Shown: positions 1-11,853, numbered from the stretch's first letter. The stretch: 64,000 nt of DNA from Oscheius sp. JU75 (GCA_037178855.1 JASJZC010000004.1:1674001-1738000), one strand, 5' to 3'. Numbers and translations are program-made. The notes: a model not told the origin generated them from the sequence alone.

Positions 1-1
1 A

Positions 2-2480
2 AGGACGTCGGGAGGACATTCCATCACAATTCTCATTCTTCAGCTCATTCTCCTCCTCAATGGAATCGTTAATTCGGTAGGCACAATAGCCTCCTTGTCG
101 GAGGGTGTGACTTTTGACAAAGACTCAAATTTGGAGAGGGGTTGACGACAACCTTTTTCAGTTCTCCTGTCCTCCGGAACCATCGAAAGAAGTGTGTCGT
201 CTGATCAGTTTCTCGACTGTCTCTTTCGCTCTCTGGTATCTCACCTCGACTGTCTTCCTTCGATTCCCGTCAACTCGTTTATTCGTTCTCCACTTCGCCG
301 TCCTCGTGGTCTACTTCCTTCAAGTCTACCTCAACCATCCGCACATCGGTCAAGAAGAGTAGGTTTTTTGTTCTTAAACATGATTCAGCGCGGCCTTTCG
401 CAACAGCGAGTGGCTCTCTCTTTACACAACAAATTTCCTATCGTTTTCTCGCGCGCTTCGATTCATCAGAGCCCGCAACAGCAACCCTTTTACACACAAG
501 TGACCACCTTGAGTGTGCCAACGCGTCCAGAGAATGAGGGAACATTTTACAGATTCGTGGTCGAGTTGGAACAGTTCAGTCATCTCGCTGTCCTCTCCAT
601 TGTCATTTTGTTATTCTCCCGAAGAATCGAGCGTCTCCTCCGTCTCGACTTCCTTTCCGTTGTCAAGGTAAGAGACTCTTAAATCGAAACTAAACTTTTT
701 TAGGGAGTAGAAGAGACAGCGTCTAAGGACCAGTTGATTCTGTTGAACAGTCAGGCTCTTCTGAACATCGTCCCTGCTCACATAGCTCCCTGGGTGGCCA
801 ATCGAGGTTCGGAACTATGGAGTCATGCTCATCACAGCGTCGGTGTGGCCTATCTGGCAGTGTCTGGATTCGAACTGACCGGAGAACAGGGTCTGAACGG
901 CCTGAACTTCATTTTCTCCTACTTTGATCAGACTCTACAGCAGCACAGAGGCGTCGAGAAGATCAAATCTGCCAATAGATTCTATATTGTGGCTGTCGGA
1001 ACAATGCCCGAGACTGCTCACGACGTAAATGAGGCTCCATGGACAATTGGCGAACTGCTGAACACCTTAGCCAAGTTCCTTCTGAATGTGACCGAATTCG
1101 CGAAGGAGAAGGAGTTCGAAGTGCAGATTGGACTCGACTGTGGATCGGCATTGGCTCTGGTTCCCGACTCGGACTATCCGCAATACGATCTGTGGGGAGA
1201 AGCCTCGGAAAGGGCTCGAATCTTGATGCAATCTGCCAGTCAGGGAAGAATACTCGTCTCAGAAGAAGGCTATCTGTCCCTAAGACCAAGACAACTGAAT
1301 TTTTCCCACCAGCCTATCAAGGTAGACGTTATTTTGTAGTCTAATCGTTCTGTTCCAGATCATTAATGACCTCAACGCCTACGTTCTCCACAATGGAGAA
1401 CTCGAGGAGAAGTCGTACTTTGAGACTATCAATTGTGATCAGTCGACGGTGGAGACAGCCAACGAGCCGGACCAGATGTTGGCCTCGATGACCTCTTCCT
1501 ATTCCTCTGAACTTCAGTCAATCAATGACGGAGAGACTGACAGCGACATTGGCTTGTGTTTAATATTGCCGTGTTAACTACAGTTTTAGAATGGATTACA
1601 CCAGAAACGGCCCTAATGGAGAAGTCAAACAGACCTGTTCGGAGAAACTATCGTGACACAGACTACGATCCGTACAGGATTCCCCAGAGGCCGTACAAGG
1701 GCGAGCATGCTGTCCAGTACTCTGATTGGTCGGAGCAGGAGAACAGCCGGGCTCCAAGTAGGAACAGCAAGAAGAATGGTAAGGTTATTAGAGTCAAAGA
1801 TACTTTTTTTTTTAGGAAAACGCTGGAGAGCAGGTTCGCGGGTCTCTCGAGCCTCCAGTTCCCGCAGTCTGAAGAATGCTTTCGGCTGGCTCAAGAAGAC
1901 ATCTTCCGTCGAAGTCGATTCTCTGGCAGATCCAGCTGAAAGACTCGAGGCCGCCGCTAATCGAGTGGACAAGATGCTAGCCGAACTCGAGACCTATGGG
2001 AACTTTACCGAGGTCAGACCCTTGGAGTACTGTCCCTTCCCGACAGACAGATTCGGATCCATCAAGTCCATTCATCGAGCCATGTCGTCGGCTTGTCACA
2101 CCGAATACGACAACGCGGAATCGGAAGCGGCCTTGTCCGACTCCGAATACGCTGAGCTGAAACACGGAAGGTATGTCACTGTTTGTATTGTAACCAAAAC
2201 CAGCTTTAGTACTAGCCGAGGTAAAAGAAACCGGAGAAGGCGATGGAGACCAGATGATGGAGAGGACGCTGACACAGAGAGTCACTGTAGCAGTCGAGCT
2301 GGTCATTTGGAGGGAATGAAATGGCGATCAGCTCACTCGGTGGGCTATGAAAACGAGTATGAGGAGGCGAGCGACTGTGAAGGACTGGCAATGGAACAGA
2401 TGGTCGCCCTCTCGAGAGACATCCGCAAGAATTTCGGTGACTTCGAACTGGCCACGTTTGAGGACATCGACCAGGAATAG
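2..2480 (+). CDS. Adenylate cyclase, C-terminal half (5' end outside window)
   Basis: This is the second membrane block and C2 catalytic domain of a class III membrane adenylate cyclase, which would make cAMP from ATP. Readable exons are 2-76, about 162-355, 389-667, 704-1321, 1359 to about 1550, about 1590-1780, and two more to a TAG at 2478-2480. Hydrophobic helices precede a typical linker (SRRIERLLRLDFL), then the C2 start (NIVPAHIAPWV) and the EKIK purine-site segment. YDLWG keeps the conserved Asp, but the usual WGNTVNVASRM block reads WGEASERARIL, so the catalytic Asn and Arg are not in place. A long acidic and Ser-rich tail follows. Family assignment is firm; the activity is doubtful. 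The exon 2 donor (near 355) is unresolved. Confidence 0.8.
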
Positions 2481-2678
2481 TTTTAGTGTTTCTTTATAGC
2501 TACGGGTACTTTTTCGGGTCTCAAGCTTCTCCCCAAACTAACACAAAAGGTGCCTCAAGTCTGTCAATTGCTCATCTTCATACGCGGTGAATTGTTTTAC
2601 CTGTATTTTGTAATGAAATTTGTACAAAGCAGCAAAGAAAAATAAGGTAGAAATCTGACAGTATTTACAGGAACTTGA

Positions 2679-4016
2679 CTACTTCGAAAGGCCGACGAGT
2701 GTGGCTCCGGTGAGAGTTATTGCGACGGCACATGTCAGAATTCGGAAGTTACGACGACCTTCGATGTCTCTACAAAGAGGATTTTGATTTAAAAAGGGAT
2801 GGACTACTTACTTGAAGTAGAATACGCTCCACAGAGCAGCACAGACGCCCGGAACCATACTGATAATTGGGAAGGAAATGGCCGAGGAGATGTTGTCGTT
2901 TGCAACAAACCTGAAACACGTGAGGAATTCTCTAGTCGTCATGGTAACTATCCGGAAAAAAGTGGAAGACTTACCAAGATGACTGGGCAATTCCCCACAT
3001 GCTTCCGGATACTAGTCCAGGGCCGACAATTCGCGAATTAACAAACGGCTCATTTTTAGTGTAGATTATGTAGCCTACAAGAAGAGCCGTCGAGGTGGCA
3101 AATATTCCGGTAAAATGAGAAAACACATAGTCGAGGCCGGCTTTTGAGGCTGTAGGGTACTGAGAAGTGCGTTGTGAATGGTTGTGAAGAGGGTATACCT
3201 TGGCAGGGTTGTCTTGTATGGCGAGAACGGGGACGAAGGTCAATCCGTAGCATATTCCAGCCCCAAGAGCAACAATTATAGCTCTGAATTATGTTCGTTT
3301 CGTTAGCACATTGTACAAACATTAATCTCTTCTTCTGTCGATTCTCTCCTCCCAATACGAGCGGCTCGTCTTCGTCGTCATTGCCTAGAAGAGGAGAACT
3401 CGCTCGGACATCCTGAACATTTTTGGGCGTAGGGGTGATTTGTGAAAAGAAGACTCCTCTAGAATTGAAGTTTTCAAGAAACAGTAACAGTTTACCCGAC
3501 TATGACCAGGAACAGACCAAAATAATTGAGCCACACATGCGAGGGAATTGTGGGCTGTACACCAAAGAATCCGTACCGTCCAACTGCCCAGCCAGTTATC
3601 TGAAACTTGAAAGTTATTTATCAAAGAAGAAAGGAACTAACGCAATTGGCGATTCCCCAAATGAGCATTCCCATTCCCATTCCAAGAACATTCATTATTG
3701 GCACGGCTGTCACATTTCCTGAGAGAAACAATGATGCTGCCAACATTATTTGACTTACCTACAGCCCAGAAAAGTCCTCCGAGCATGGCGAAAGGCTGGA
3801 ACTGGGGAAAGCCTTCGTTCGCCGAGACTGCGAGGCCGACAAAGAAGATGGCTGCTGACATGACCCATTGAGCGAATATTCCTGAAAGTTAGTTGTAAAA
3901 AAGGATAAAAGGAGCTTACCATTTCCTGCGTCCAGTCGTTTTATGGGGACAAAAACAGATCCGAAGAAGATGGAAGAAGTAGCACAGGCTGCGAGACCTA
4001 ATAGAGCCGAACCCAT
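2679..4016 (-). CDS. TMEM144-like multi-pass membrane protein
   Basis: Predicted ten-helix membrane protein of the TMEM144 family, which belongs to the drug/metabolite transporter-like fold; the substrate is unknown. ATG is at 4016-4014 and the stop at 2681-2679, with about nine exons and 40-60 base introns. The N-terminus shows the family pattern: FFGSVFVPIKRLDAGNG, then PFAMLGGLFWAVGN, VLGMGMGMLIWG and ITGWAVGRYGFFG. The C-terminus (LTGATLVGLSK) matches the usual family ending. An acidic cytosolic loop (NDDEDEPLVLGG) separates the two five-helix halves. Repeated motif matches make the family assignment fairly secure; individual exon edges are approximate. Confidence 0.75.
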
Positions 4017-4159
4017 CCTTCAATCTCAATGTGGTACCTGGCCTTTATCAACGCGGATCGATACGAACTGGCAACAGAAACCAGTGAGCATAAACAAGGG
4101 GGAAATCGGATAAACTATTCATATCAACAATCAACAAAACAAAAGAACCTAAAAACTTT

Positions 4160-4614
4160 CTAGAAATCATCACCGCCGACAACCTGTTTCAGTTCGTCGT
4201 CTTCCTCCTTGAGATCTTTCAGATGATCGTATCTCATGATGATCGAGGTCGGAATTCCGCGAATATCTCCAGAAGCTGTCACTTTGGTATAGAGATTCGG
4301 GTACATATCTCTCAACAGTCTGCAAATTGAGCTCGTCTGTGGATAGCAAAGGAAATTGACCTATTTCTCTTCAACTGCTTCCAGTAGAATTCTTTTCCTC
4401 CTTCCGAATGAGCAAACGACGCCTTCGCAGCGACACTGTCGGCGTAGACATCTGTCACGTACCTGAAAAAGTAGATTTTCCTGGAAATAATAATTGCTCT
4501 GTCACTTATGCTGTTTCGGAAACAAACTATGCAATACAGTTTCTAAAAAAGTTTTTTAAAAAACGAACTCGACAATAAAGTGCTTTGGGTAGCCAGTAAT
4601 CTAGTCAGTTGCAT
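4160..4614 (-). CDS. Small protein, probably mitochondrial, function unknown
   Basis: A spliced reading of about 98 residues. Exon 1 (4614 to about 4574) encodes MQLTRLLATQSTLL, which looks like a mitochondrial presequence. After a long intron come exon 4462-4361 (starting YVTDVYADSVAAKASFAHSE) and exon 4319-4160 (RLLRDMYPNLYTK to an acidic end, VVGGDDF). Phases agree across both junctions. The middle (GDIRGIPTSIIMRYDHLKD) looks like a conserved small subunit or assembly factor, but I do not recognise the family. Its ATG is only 14 bases from that of the divergent gene to the right. Confidence 0.5.
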
Positions 4615-4628
4615 TGCCGAAAGGTCGG

Positions 4629-5573
4629 ATGGACAGAATATCCAAGAAAACTTCTAACGTCGCTCGTCTACTGGAGGATGGCATCGAACGCTGTCTCCAC
4701 TTCGCTGCTATGCAAGCTAAACGTCTAGACGAGGAAGTGAAAACAGCCGCAAAGCAGAAACATCTAGAGAAAGAAGAATATATGGTTCCTTCCAAGACGA
4801 AGAGCGTGACTACAGATGCCACTTCTAGCACCGAGAGCACTGTCCATTCCAAGGAAACTGTCCCAAAGATGTCGAAAGCAAAATCGAAACATGAAGACAC
4901 GTCGATCACCAGCAGCAGTAATAGCTGTCGAGCAACGTCCAACATGGCCGAGTGGTACTATGGTGCTACCCCGTCTACAATCCAACACTATGGCATTCGC
5001 ATCAAGGAAAGTGGCTCTGTGGTGTTCAACAGCAGACCAGACGACGATCTGTATGGTCTTCCCGTGGATGTGTCTCAGCCAAGACATACAAAGGGAACTA
5101 CGAAAAAGTGGAATCGAGTGAAGTATCCATTGACCAGCAGTACAAAAATCCTGCCTGCAGTCGAACAGAGATCAGAAGACACTACGAACGTGACAACAGA
5201 CGACTTGGCCTCCGTGAGATGCAGTGACATTTCTTCTCTTCCCACATCGGAGACTTGTCTGAGCGACAGATGCCAGGATCTGAGTGCGTTGGATGCGGAA
5301 CGACTAGAGCCAAAGGAATCTGTGCTCTCGGTAGCCATAAGGGAGGACAACTTCCTGGGTCGTCACGACTTTCCCGTCTACATGGTCGAGGGCAACATTC
5401 GGCGCGTCTGCATGGCCAAGATGACCGTCTTCCGCAAGAAGAGCTCCGACTGGCTGGAAGTTCACATGGAGATGGAGGACACGAATGGCGATCCGCTGCT
5501 TAATGTGCGCTCGGAGTTGCTGGGAAACAAGACTAGGAATGTCGTGATTAACGGCGAGGAGAAAAAGTTTTAG
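4629..5573 (+). CDS. Uncharacterised intronless gene
   Basis: A single open frame of 314 codons from the first ATG (MDRISKKTSNVARLL) to TAG at 5571-5573. The N-terminal third is helical and charged (AKRLDEEVKTAAKQKHLEKE). A Ser/Thr-rich linker follows, then a C-terminal region of about 85 residues that alternates hydrophobic and charged residues (FPVYMVEGNIRRVCMAKMTV, DWLEVHMEMED), which suggests a compact beta-rich domain. Lack of introns is unusual for a protein of this length in this window. I recognise no family. Only about 400 bases separate it from the next start. Confidence 0.6.
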   Translation: MDRISKKTSNVARLLEDGIERCLHFAAMQAKRLDEEVKTAAKQKHLEKEEYMVPSKTKSVTTDATSSTESTVHSKETVPKMSKAKSKHEDTSITSSSNSCRATSNMAEWYYGATPSTIQHYGIRIKESGSVVFNSRPDDDLYGLPVDVSQPRHTKGTTKKWNRVKYPLTSSTKILPAVEQRSEDTTNVTTDDLASVRCSDISSLPTSETCLSDRCQDLSALDAERLEPKESVLSVAIREDNFLGRHDFPVYMVEGNIRRVCMAKMTVFRKKSSDWLEVHMEMEDTNGDPLLNVRSELLGNKTRNVVINGEEKKF

Positions 5574-5927
5574 GCCATGTTGAAAATGGTAAATTCGATT
5601 TCAAAAAGTCTAGCTGCTAATAAAGTTGACCGAGCACTTTTTGTCCTTTTGGTTTGTTTCCAGTGCTCACAGGAAGTGGCGCCTCTTCACGCGAATCCTG
5701 CTCAAAGACCGTGGAGATTAGTGTTAACAGGGGCTCTAATCGACAAACAAAAGGCGTGCGCGTCCGGGACTCTTCTGAGCTTACGGAAGAGACTGATTAC
5801 CGTTGGAGACAAACAATTGGCTTTTTTTCGAACATATGCGAACCATCGGATGGCCGAGACGAGCCCTCTAAGCGGTTTCTTTTTGCGCTCCACGGGTGCT
5901 CATGCCGACCGGTCCGGCAGCTGCCCC

Positions 5928-5945
5928 GGCAAATATATAAGAAGG
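5928..5945 (+). promoter_or_regulatory. TATA-like box upstream of the ABU/PQN gene
   Basis: The sequence reads GCAAATATATAAGAAGGC about 35-45 bases before the ATG of a strongly biased secreted-protein gene. A TATAAG core at this distance from the start of a short-leader gene fits a core promoter. It is inferred from sequence and position only. Confidence 0.4.
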
Positions 5946-5976
5946 CAGAGGGGAAGACAAGGACACAGCTGAGAAC

Positions 5977-7356
5977 ATGCACACTTCTCTCCTCATTTTC
6001 TCTTCTCTATTCCTGCTAGCTGCGGTAAGTTCCTTACTCTTGTAACAGTAGACGCTTTACACCACCTTTAAACAAAAAAAAAATATTCAAACTATTTAGG
6101 GAAGCGCTCTTCGAGAGAAGAGGCAGTGTGGATGTGCTGTCCCGAAACAGGCCTCGTGCCAATGTACTCCCTCGACTGTTTCGACCGTCTGTTCCTGCCA
6201 ACAGTCTCCGATCTCCACAACTACGACCACGACTGCTGCTCCATTGTGCGGATGTGCTCCGGCACAGCCTCAACGTCAGACCTTTGTTGTTCAAACTACC
6301 CAGTGCCAACCTGCTTGCACTCAGGTTAGAGAACAAAACAACAAACTGATCAAAGTTTCAGGCCTGTAACCAGCAGTGCACTCCCGCTGCTCCTCCTAGT
6401 TGTCAGCCTCAGTGCCAGTCTCAGTGTATGTCCACCTGTCAACCAATCTATCTGAACCCTACGACTGTTCCCACGACTACCGCTGCTCAATGCATGCCTC
6501 AGTGTCAGAATACTTGCCAGAACACTTGTGTTCAGCAGCAGATTCCTGTTCAACAGTGCCAGCCTCAGTGTCAGTCCCAGTGTCAGACCATGTGCAATCC
6601 TACCATGGCTCCCGTTACTATGCCACCAACCACCCCTGCCCCTCAGTGTCAGCCTGCTTGCCAGCCTTCCTGTACCCCACAGTGTGTCCAACAGCAGCAG
6701 CAACAGCAGGTCATCACTCTTGATGTGACTCTCTGCATGCCCCAGTGCCAGTCTCAATGCCAACAGAGCTGTGCTCCTCAACAAACTGTCCAGCAGTGCC
6801 AGAACACTTGCAATAACCAGTGCCAACAGACTTGCCAGGTGAGAAAATCATAAAATGGTCTAAACAAATCTGTAGATGGCACCAACTACTGCTGCTCCAG
6901 TCAACTGCCTCCAGCAATGCCAGCCCGCTTGTACTCCCGCTCAACCCGTTCAGGCTTGTCAACAGTGCCAGTCTACCTGTGTCGCTGCCGCTCCCACCAC
7001 CACTACCCAGGCTCCCATGGTCGTTCAGGTCTCCTTGTCCGCTACTATCGCCCAGAGCACCCAGTGTGTTCCCATGTGCCAGGTAAGGGTGAGCTATGGA
7101 TATTAGTAAGAAGGATTTCAGCAAACATGTCAACAGCAGTGTGTTCAGCAGCAGCAGCCTATGAACTCCTGTCAGCCAGCCTGTGCTCAGAGCTGCAGCT
7201 CTTCTTGCACTGCCGCCGCTGCCCCGGCCACCACTCCTTGCCAACAGACGCCTACCAACGTAAGCATTGCAATGTGAAAGATTTAACGGCTTTCAGAGCT
7301 GTCAATGCCAGCAGAACTACTCTCCCTGTGGAAACCAGTGCTGTCGCAGAAAGTAA
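5977..7356 (+). CDS. ABU/PQN-type Cys/Gln-rich secreted protein
   Basis: Six exons (5977-6024, 6100-6324, 6362-6838, 6876-7082, 7122-7259, 7297-7356) give 384 residues with consistent phases. A signal peptide (MHTSLLIFSSLFLLAA) is followed by a possible furin-like REKR site. Then come many short Cys repeats with a CQPQCQSQC / CQNTC pattern and Thr/Pro/Ala spacers, ending NQCCRRK. This matches the nematode ABU/PQN Cys-rich repeat family, linked in C. elegans to the unfolded-protein response and to pharyngeal cuticle. The Gln-rich, low-complexity makeup suggests an extracellular cross-linked material. An AATAAA lies at about 7400. Confidence 0.8.
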
Positions 7357-7374
7357 TTGGTTCGCCAACCCAAC

Positions 7375-8411
7375 CTATCTGTACAAAGAAGAAAAACTAG
7401 CAATAAATTTTGGTCTTGAACCCCTACCTGTACAAATAGTGCCAATGTCTATTGGCATACCAAGCTCCTCCGAGAAAGACGGTGTAGATTCCGAGGAAAC
7501 TGACAGCCGAAGAGCCGAAGAATCTAGCGGTCTAAAATGTTGATCTTTTCCATATACAAGCAAAAACATACACCGTGGAGCCAGTAGGTGAAAATGCTGC
7601 TGAAAGTGGTCCATGTAGTCCATGAGATACTTCTTTGTGCCAGAGCAGCATAGCCATCATAGGCATACAAGTCTCGAAGAAAAATGAATCGACGGGCCTG
7701 AATTTAGTCGACTAGGCGAATAATAAAAGCTTACGCCATCTGACAGTGTAAAGGTTTCAGCGATTTCTTCCCCAGTCGGAGTATTCCAATCAACTGAAAG
7801 TTTATCGCCGAGAAAATCCACCCAGTTGATCCGTTTCTCTCTGAAAATGAGCTTTTTGTAAAGAGAAAACATGAAAGAACCTGAAATAGGTGATGACATC
7901 CTCCTTTGTCGAGAAGGCGGTGAAGAATGGTACAGCTGTGTGAAGACCCGTTCGTACTCCCAGCGAGCCTGATGCAACACTGTCGTGATCAACTGAATCG
8001 AGATTTTTGTGAGAAGGAAACGAGTTGGACCTGTATCTGTGTTGATATGCTGAACTGTGACAGCATCTCGTGGGGCTCGAGACTCCCTTTCAAGAAACCG
8101 CTCGTATTCTTCCTTGGCTAGTTTTTTCATCTTGTCTGGCAGATCTTCCACTTTGAACCTCAAGCAATACTATTGCAAAACAAGATAAGTGACAACCTTT
8201 GTAGGAAAGTAAAATTCACGAAAGGGCCATTGATGAGAAGAGAAACGACGGGGTATCCGACAATTGTTCCGGCTAACAGACCGATCCGAGCTCGTCTTCC
8301 CCATTTAGTCTGCAGCCATTCCGTCGCCTCAGTGTTCAATTTTCTGCAGAGTTATTAAAGGACAAGCTGTAACACTTACTGATAGCCGAGTAATCGTCGG
8401 GAGAGGTACAT
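7375..8411 (-). CDS. TMEM177-like protein, short C-terminus (paralogue A)
   Basis: The start is ATG 8411-8409 (MYLSRRLLGY), followed by a helix (IGLLAGTIVGYPVVSLL), a soluble region and two further helices. It ends FFGSSAVSFLGIYTVFLGGA and YANRHWHYLYR. The pattern GARRFIFLRDL aligns with NAKRFIIQRQL in the next gene, so the two are paralogues. TMEM177 is a mitochondrial inner-membrane factor linked to COX2 assembly in vertebrates. The stop is at 7424 or, if a well-formed last intron is used, at 7375; both readings end in Arg. About 60-70 residues present at the C-terminus of the neighbouring paralogue are missing. Confidence 0.55.
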
Positions 8412-8524
8412 TTTTATCCTCTACTGAAAATCGTTTGAGAACTGACTGCAATGATCGTGGAAATGAAACGGCATATCCGATGAAGAAAATTAATTCCCGT
8501 GTCTACTACTTTATATTTGCAAAA

Positions 8525-9730
8525 TCAGTAAAATACAACGACTCGAAAGAACAGTTGGTGGATATGGCTCGCTTCGGCTACCAGTCTCCTTCTCCTTTTT
8601 CTTTCCGCACGAACGCTTCGATATTTTTCAATCTTAAATCTTCGATTAGAGCCGCTGTAAGCAATTTCTAACCTTTCAGAATAGGGTACGGGATCCATCC
8701 GGACGTCTCCATTTTTCTCGATGTTTCTCTCGCCTTCCTCTCCCAGCACTGCTCTCATGAGACGGTTGAATTTCATTCCAGATGTGAAATAATCGCGAGC
8801 TCCTTGTAGGTAATCGCTTCCCCTAAAACCATTAGTTTGAGAATAGTAAAGAGACCAACTGATTGGCAGCTATTTCATCGGCTTTTTTCGTCATATGGGC
8901 TTTGAACCCTTTCATGAATTGTGTATATGCTAAAACGACGAGAGCGGTTGTCGATATCAAGGCTACAGCTCCTCCTAGAACTGTCGAGATTCCTAAAAAC
9001 AGGTGTTACGAAACCAAAAACATCCTACCGGTAAATATTAGATAGCCAGCTGCGGAGAAGCCCATCCAGGCAAATATGGGCACACAGAAAAAGACTCCAC
9101 TGAACAAGTTAGTTGGTGTCGGAGTAAAGAGAAAGACATACTTGTTGGCTAGTTGAAGTTGTCTCTGAATAATGAATCTTTTAGCATTATCGGACAGCAT
9201 CAGACGGGCGATTAGCTCATCTCCTACACGCGAATTAGCCTCTATTTTTCGGCGATATCTGAAGAAAGTCTCGAAGAAAAAACGAGTAAGGCTACTTTGA
9301 GTTTCCAAGATCCATCTCTAAATTTGAGCCGAATCGTCTGGCTTGTTCTGCATCTTCGATCGCCACTCTTAGAGGGAATTGTAGCTCTGTCCCCTTGTTT
9401 AGAAAGAAGCCTCCGTAAATTTTTGGCTCCAACTCGTTCGTCAATACTACTGACGTCTAAAACCATGTTACAGTAGCTAAAAAGTCACCTGTGGATTTCG
9501 AACATTTTCAAGGTGATCTAGCTCGGATTCGACAAATTGTTTGAGCGAGTCCGGGGCAGGCATTGTACTCCTATTCACGTATAGTTTTGTCCAGATTTGA
9601 TCTCCGCGAAATCCTGAACATAAGTTTGAAATTTGGGGAATAAGAACAAACCGTGAATTACGAGGTATCCTATCGGCACGGCTGGTATCAACATAAGATA
9701 CGTTTGCTTTATCCACGAAATTTGACTCAT
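8525..9730 (-). CDS. TMEM177-like protein (paralogue B)
   Basis: I start at ATG 9730-9728 (MSQISWIKQTYLMLIPAVP), five bases after the acceptor AATTATTTCAG. Exons then encode FRGDQIWTKLY, a soluble stretch (TSVVLTNELEPKIYGGFFL), NAKRFIIQRQLQLANKY, two membrane helices (GVFFCVPIFAWMGFSAAGYL and STVLGGAVALISTTALVVLA) and a C-terminal segment with RAVLGEEGERNIEKNGDV and PYSERL. The order of elements and the C-terminal 'GE..ERN...G' segment fit TMEM177, an inner mitochondrial membrane protein. It lies directly upstream of paralogue A on the same strand, so this is a local duplication. The basic tail after PYSERL may include mis-read sequence. Confidence 0.6.
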
Positions 9731-10205
9731 CTCCTCTGAAATAATTGTTTTTGCAAAAAAGCAAATAAAATGAGAAAGTTCCGCATGTTGCTGGAATAGA
9801 GAAGTCAAACAGCCTTTTGGGTATAATGAGGCATGTCTCCAGCGTATATAGTACATTCCGTTTTCTGTCTTCTTGGGTCAGAACATTGCAGAAATGAGAA
9901 AAAAAAATAAGACAAACTTGATTTTCGAGCTGCAGTTTTTCTTACTGTAACTATTATGTACTGTGTATCACATTTTTATGCGGACGCAAATGCTCCGATA
10001 AGGAACACAACTACAAACAAAACTATTTGAAGGAGTATGTTACTTGCCGATTGCTACATACTTTTTTATCCTGACCCAGTTCTAATCCTTTCGTTTGAAC
10101 GCTTATTTTTCTTATGAAATCTCTTGCCCTTTTCCGAGTATCTGTACAAACAAATAGTATTTCAGAGTCGTTGAAAGTTCTCAATAAGTGTCTTTCAAAG
10201 GTGAT

Positions 10206-11853
10206 ATGTTCAAAGGTCAGCTTTTTTTTCAAACAGCCTTATCAGAAACACTTTTACATCGCCTAAATTAATATTTCAGGTGAACCCAGTTCGACTAACT
10301 TTGACGATGATCCAGAAGACGGAGAGGTGAGATCTTCTCCTCAAAAAGCGTAGGTTATAACAGTTGTGTCCACAAAAATCACTTTAGGGTCGTTGAAGAC
10401 GCTGATTTTACCATACACATAACTAAGGATACAGAGATCCATATTGCTGACGGAGTAGTCATAGACAGAACCGAGTCGATCGAAATTGAAGCCCATGAGG
10501 CCTCTGGGAATGATGTTTCCAACAGGTACGTCATTTATTTTAACCTGAAAACAAAATAATAGTGAATGGTTCAATTCTCTTCGACGTGGAATGCTCGATA
10601 ACACGGCGGTTATCAACAAAGACGACGACGGAGAGCCTAAGGTGAAGCGAACAAAGGTTCATTTGTTTTTTTCTATCTGAATATTATTTTGTTTTCGATG
10701 AGCGCATGTTTTAATTGCGGAGGCGATCATCAACTGAGCACTTGTCCTGAGCCGAAGAATCCTCAAAGAATACGTGAGGCAGCAAACGAGTTCAAGGAGA
10801 AGAAACGGCTCAGCGAGGCGTAGGCAACCAAATATTCTCCCATTCAATCCGCATTTAAGAGCTCGATATCACGACAACGGTTCCTCGTCACAGAAGGAGA
10901 GCAACTTTAGACCAGGGCGTCTCTCAAGTGAACTCCGACGAGCCCTTGGAATTGGTCCGGATGACATTCCTGAGTGGATCTATCGCATGAGGAGAATGGG
11001 CTTCGTTGCTGGATATCCACCAGGCTACCTGAGACAGTTTGTTGCTCAAATGCCACTCACTATCAGCTTTTTTAGAGCCGTAGAAGTTGGTCGAGGAGAT
11101 GACAAAATATTGAAGTTCCATCTTGTTGAAGACGAACATGACAATGATGAGACTGAGAAACAGGATCGAGATAGCCCACCGCCTGTCCTGAACGACAGAA
11201 AAATGTACTACTTCTTGGGATTCAATCAGACATATCGACATCTCAATGATGTAGGTCTCTTCTTTTCTCTCAAGAAAGTTATTTCAGCGTGAAAGAAACT
11301 TCCGCGTGCCGCCGTTCCCCGAATTCTGCCGTTTCCACCAAGATGAGCTGTCGAAGAACTATTGGGCTGGCCGAAAAGATCGAAGAAGGCAAAAGGAGGA
11401 AAAAAGAAAACGAAAAGAGGCAGCGAAGGAGCTCCAAGAAGAAGGAGATGTCATATGTGTTCGATCTGATTTCGACACTGACGATGATGTGGTCGTCATT
11501 GACAGAAACCCCACGGAGCCAGAAGAGCCATCGGAAACATCGAGCAGTCAAAAAGGAGTGGTCAAGGACATTCCTCTCGATCAGTCGAATGGATCTTCAA
11601 ATGGCGAGGTAAATCTTCTTTACTCTTATGTGAACAAGTCCGCTTTCAGTCGGCTTCTCGTGAACAATACGTTGGAACACCTGTAATGTCCAGACGAAGT
11701 GCGGGAGGAGTGGTTCAGAACAGTTTGCCATCATTAGAAGCCTTCAGCAAAGGCATCACCCCGTTCAAGGCAGAAGAAGAGTCAACTCCTCATCGCGGCT
11801 TTCTCAAGCGCATATTTGCCAAAATCAAGAGTGTGGCCACCTCGAAGAAGTAA
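10206..11853 (+). CDS. ZCCHC8-like zinc-knuckle and PSP-domain protein
   Basis: Eight exons (10206-10215, 10280-10349, 10388-10525, 10563-10664, 10703-10819, 10860-11250, 11288-11608, 11650-11853) give 450 residues in frame. A CCHC-type knuckle (CFNCGGDHQLSTC) has three rather than four residues before His. It is followed by a PSP domain (FRPGRLSSELRRALGIG, then IPEWIYRMRRMGF and YPPGYL). ZCCHC8 is the scaffold of the nuclear exosome targeting complex that brings non-coding transcripts to the MTR4 helicase and the exosome. The C-terminal part is basic, then acidic (DTDDDVVVID), then basic again. The donor at 10665 (TT|GTTTTT) is weak but needed for frame. Confidence 0.75.

Noticed and set aside
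6350-7244. Long minus-strand frames across the ABU/PQN exons
   Set aside because: Antisense shadows of the Cys/Gln repeat; the Leu/Ser/Gly-rich translation follows from CAG/TGC repeats.
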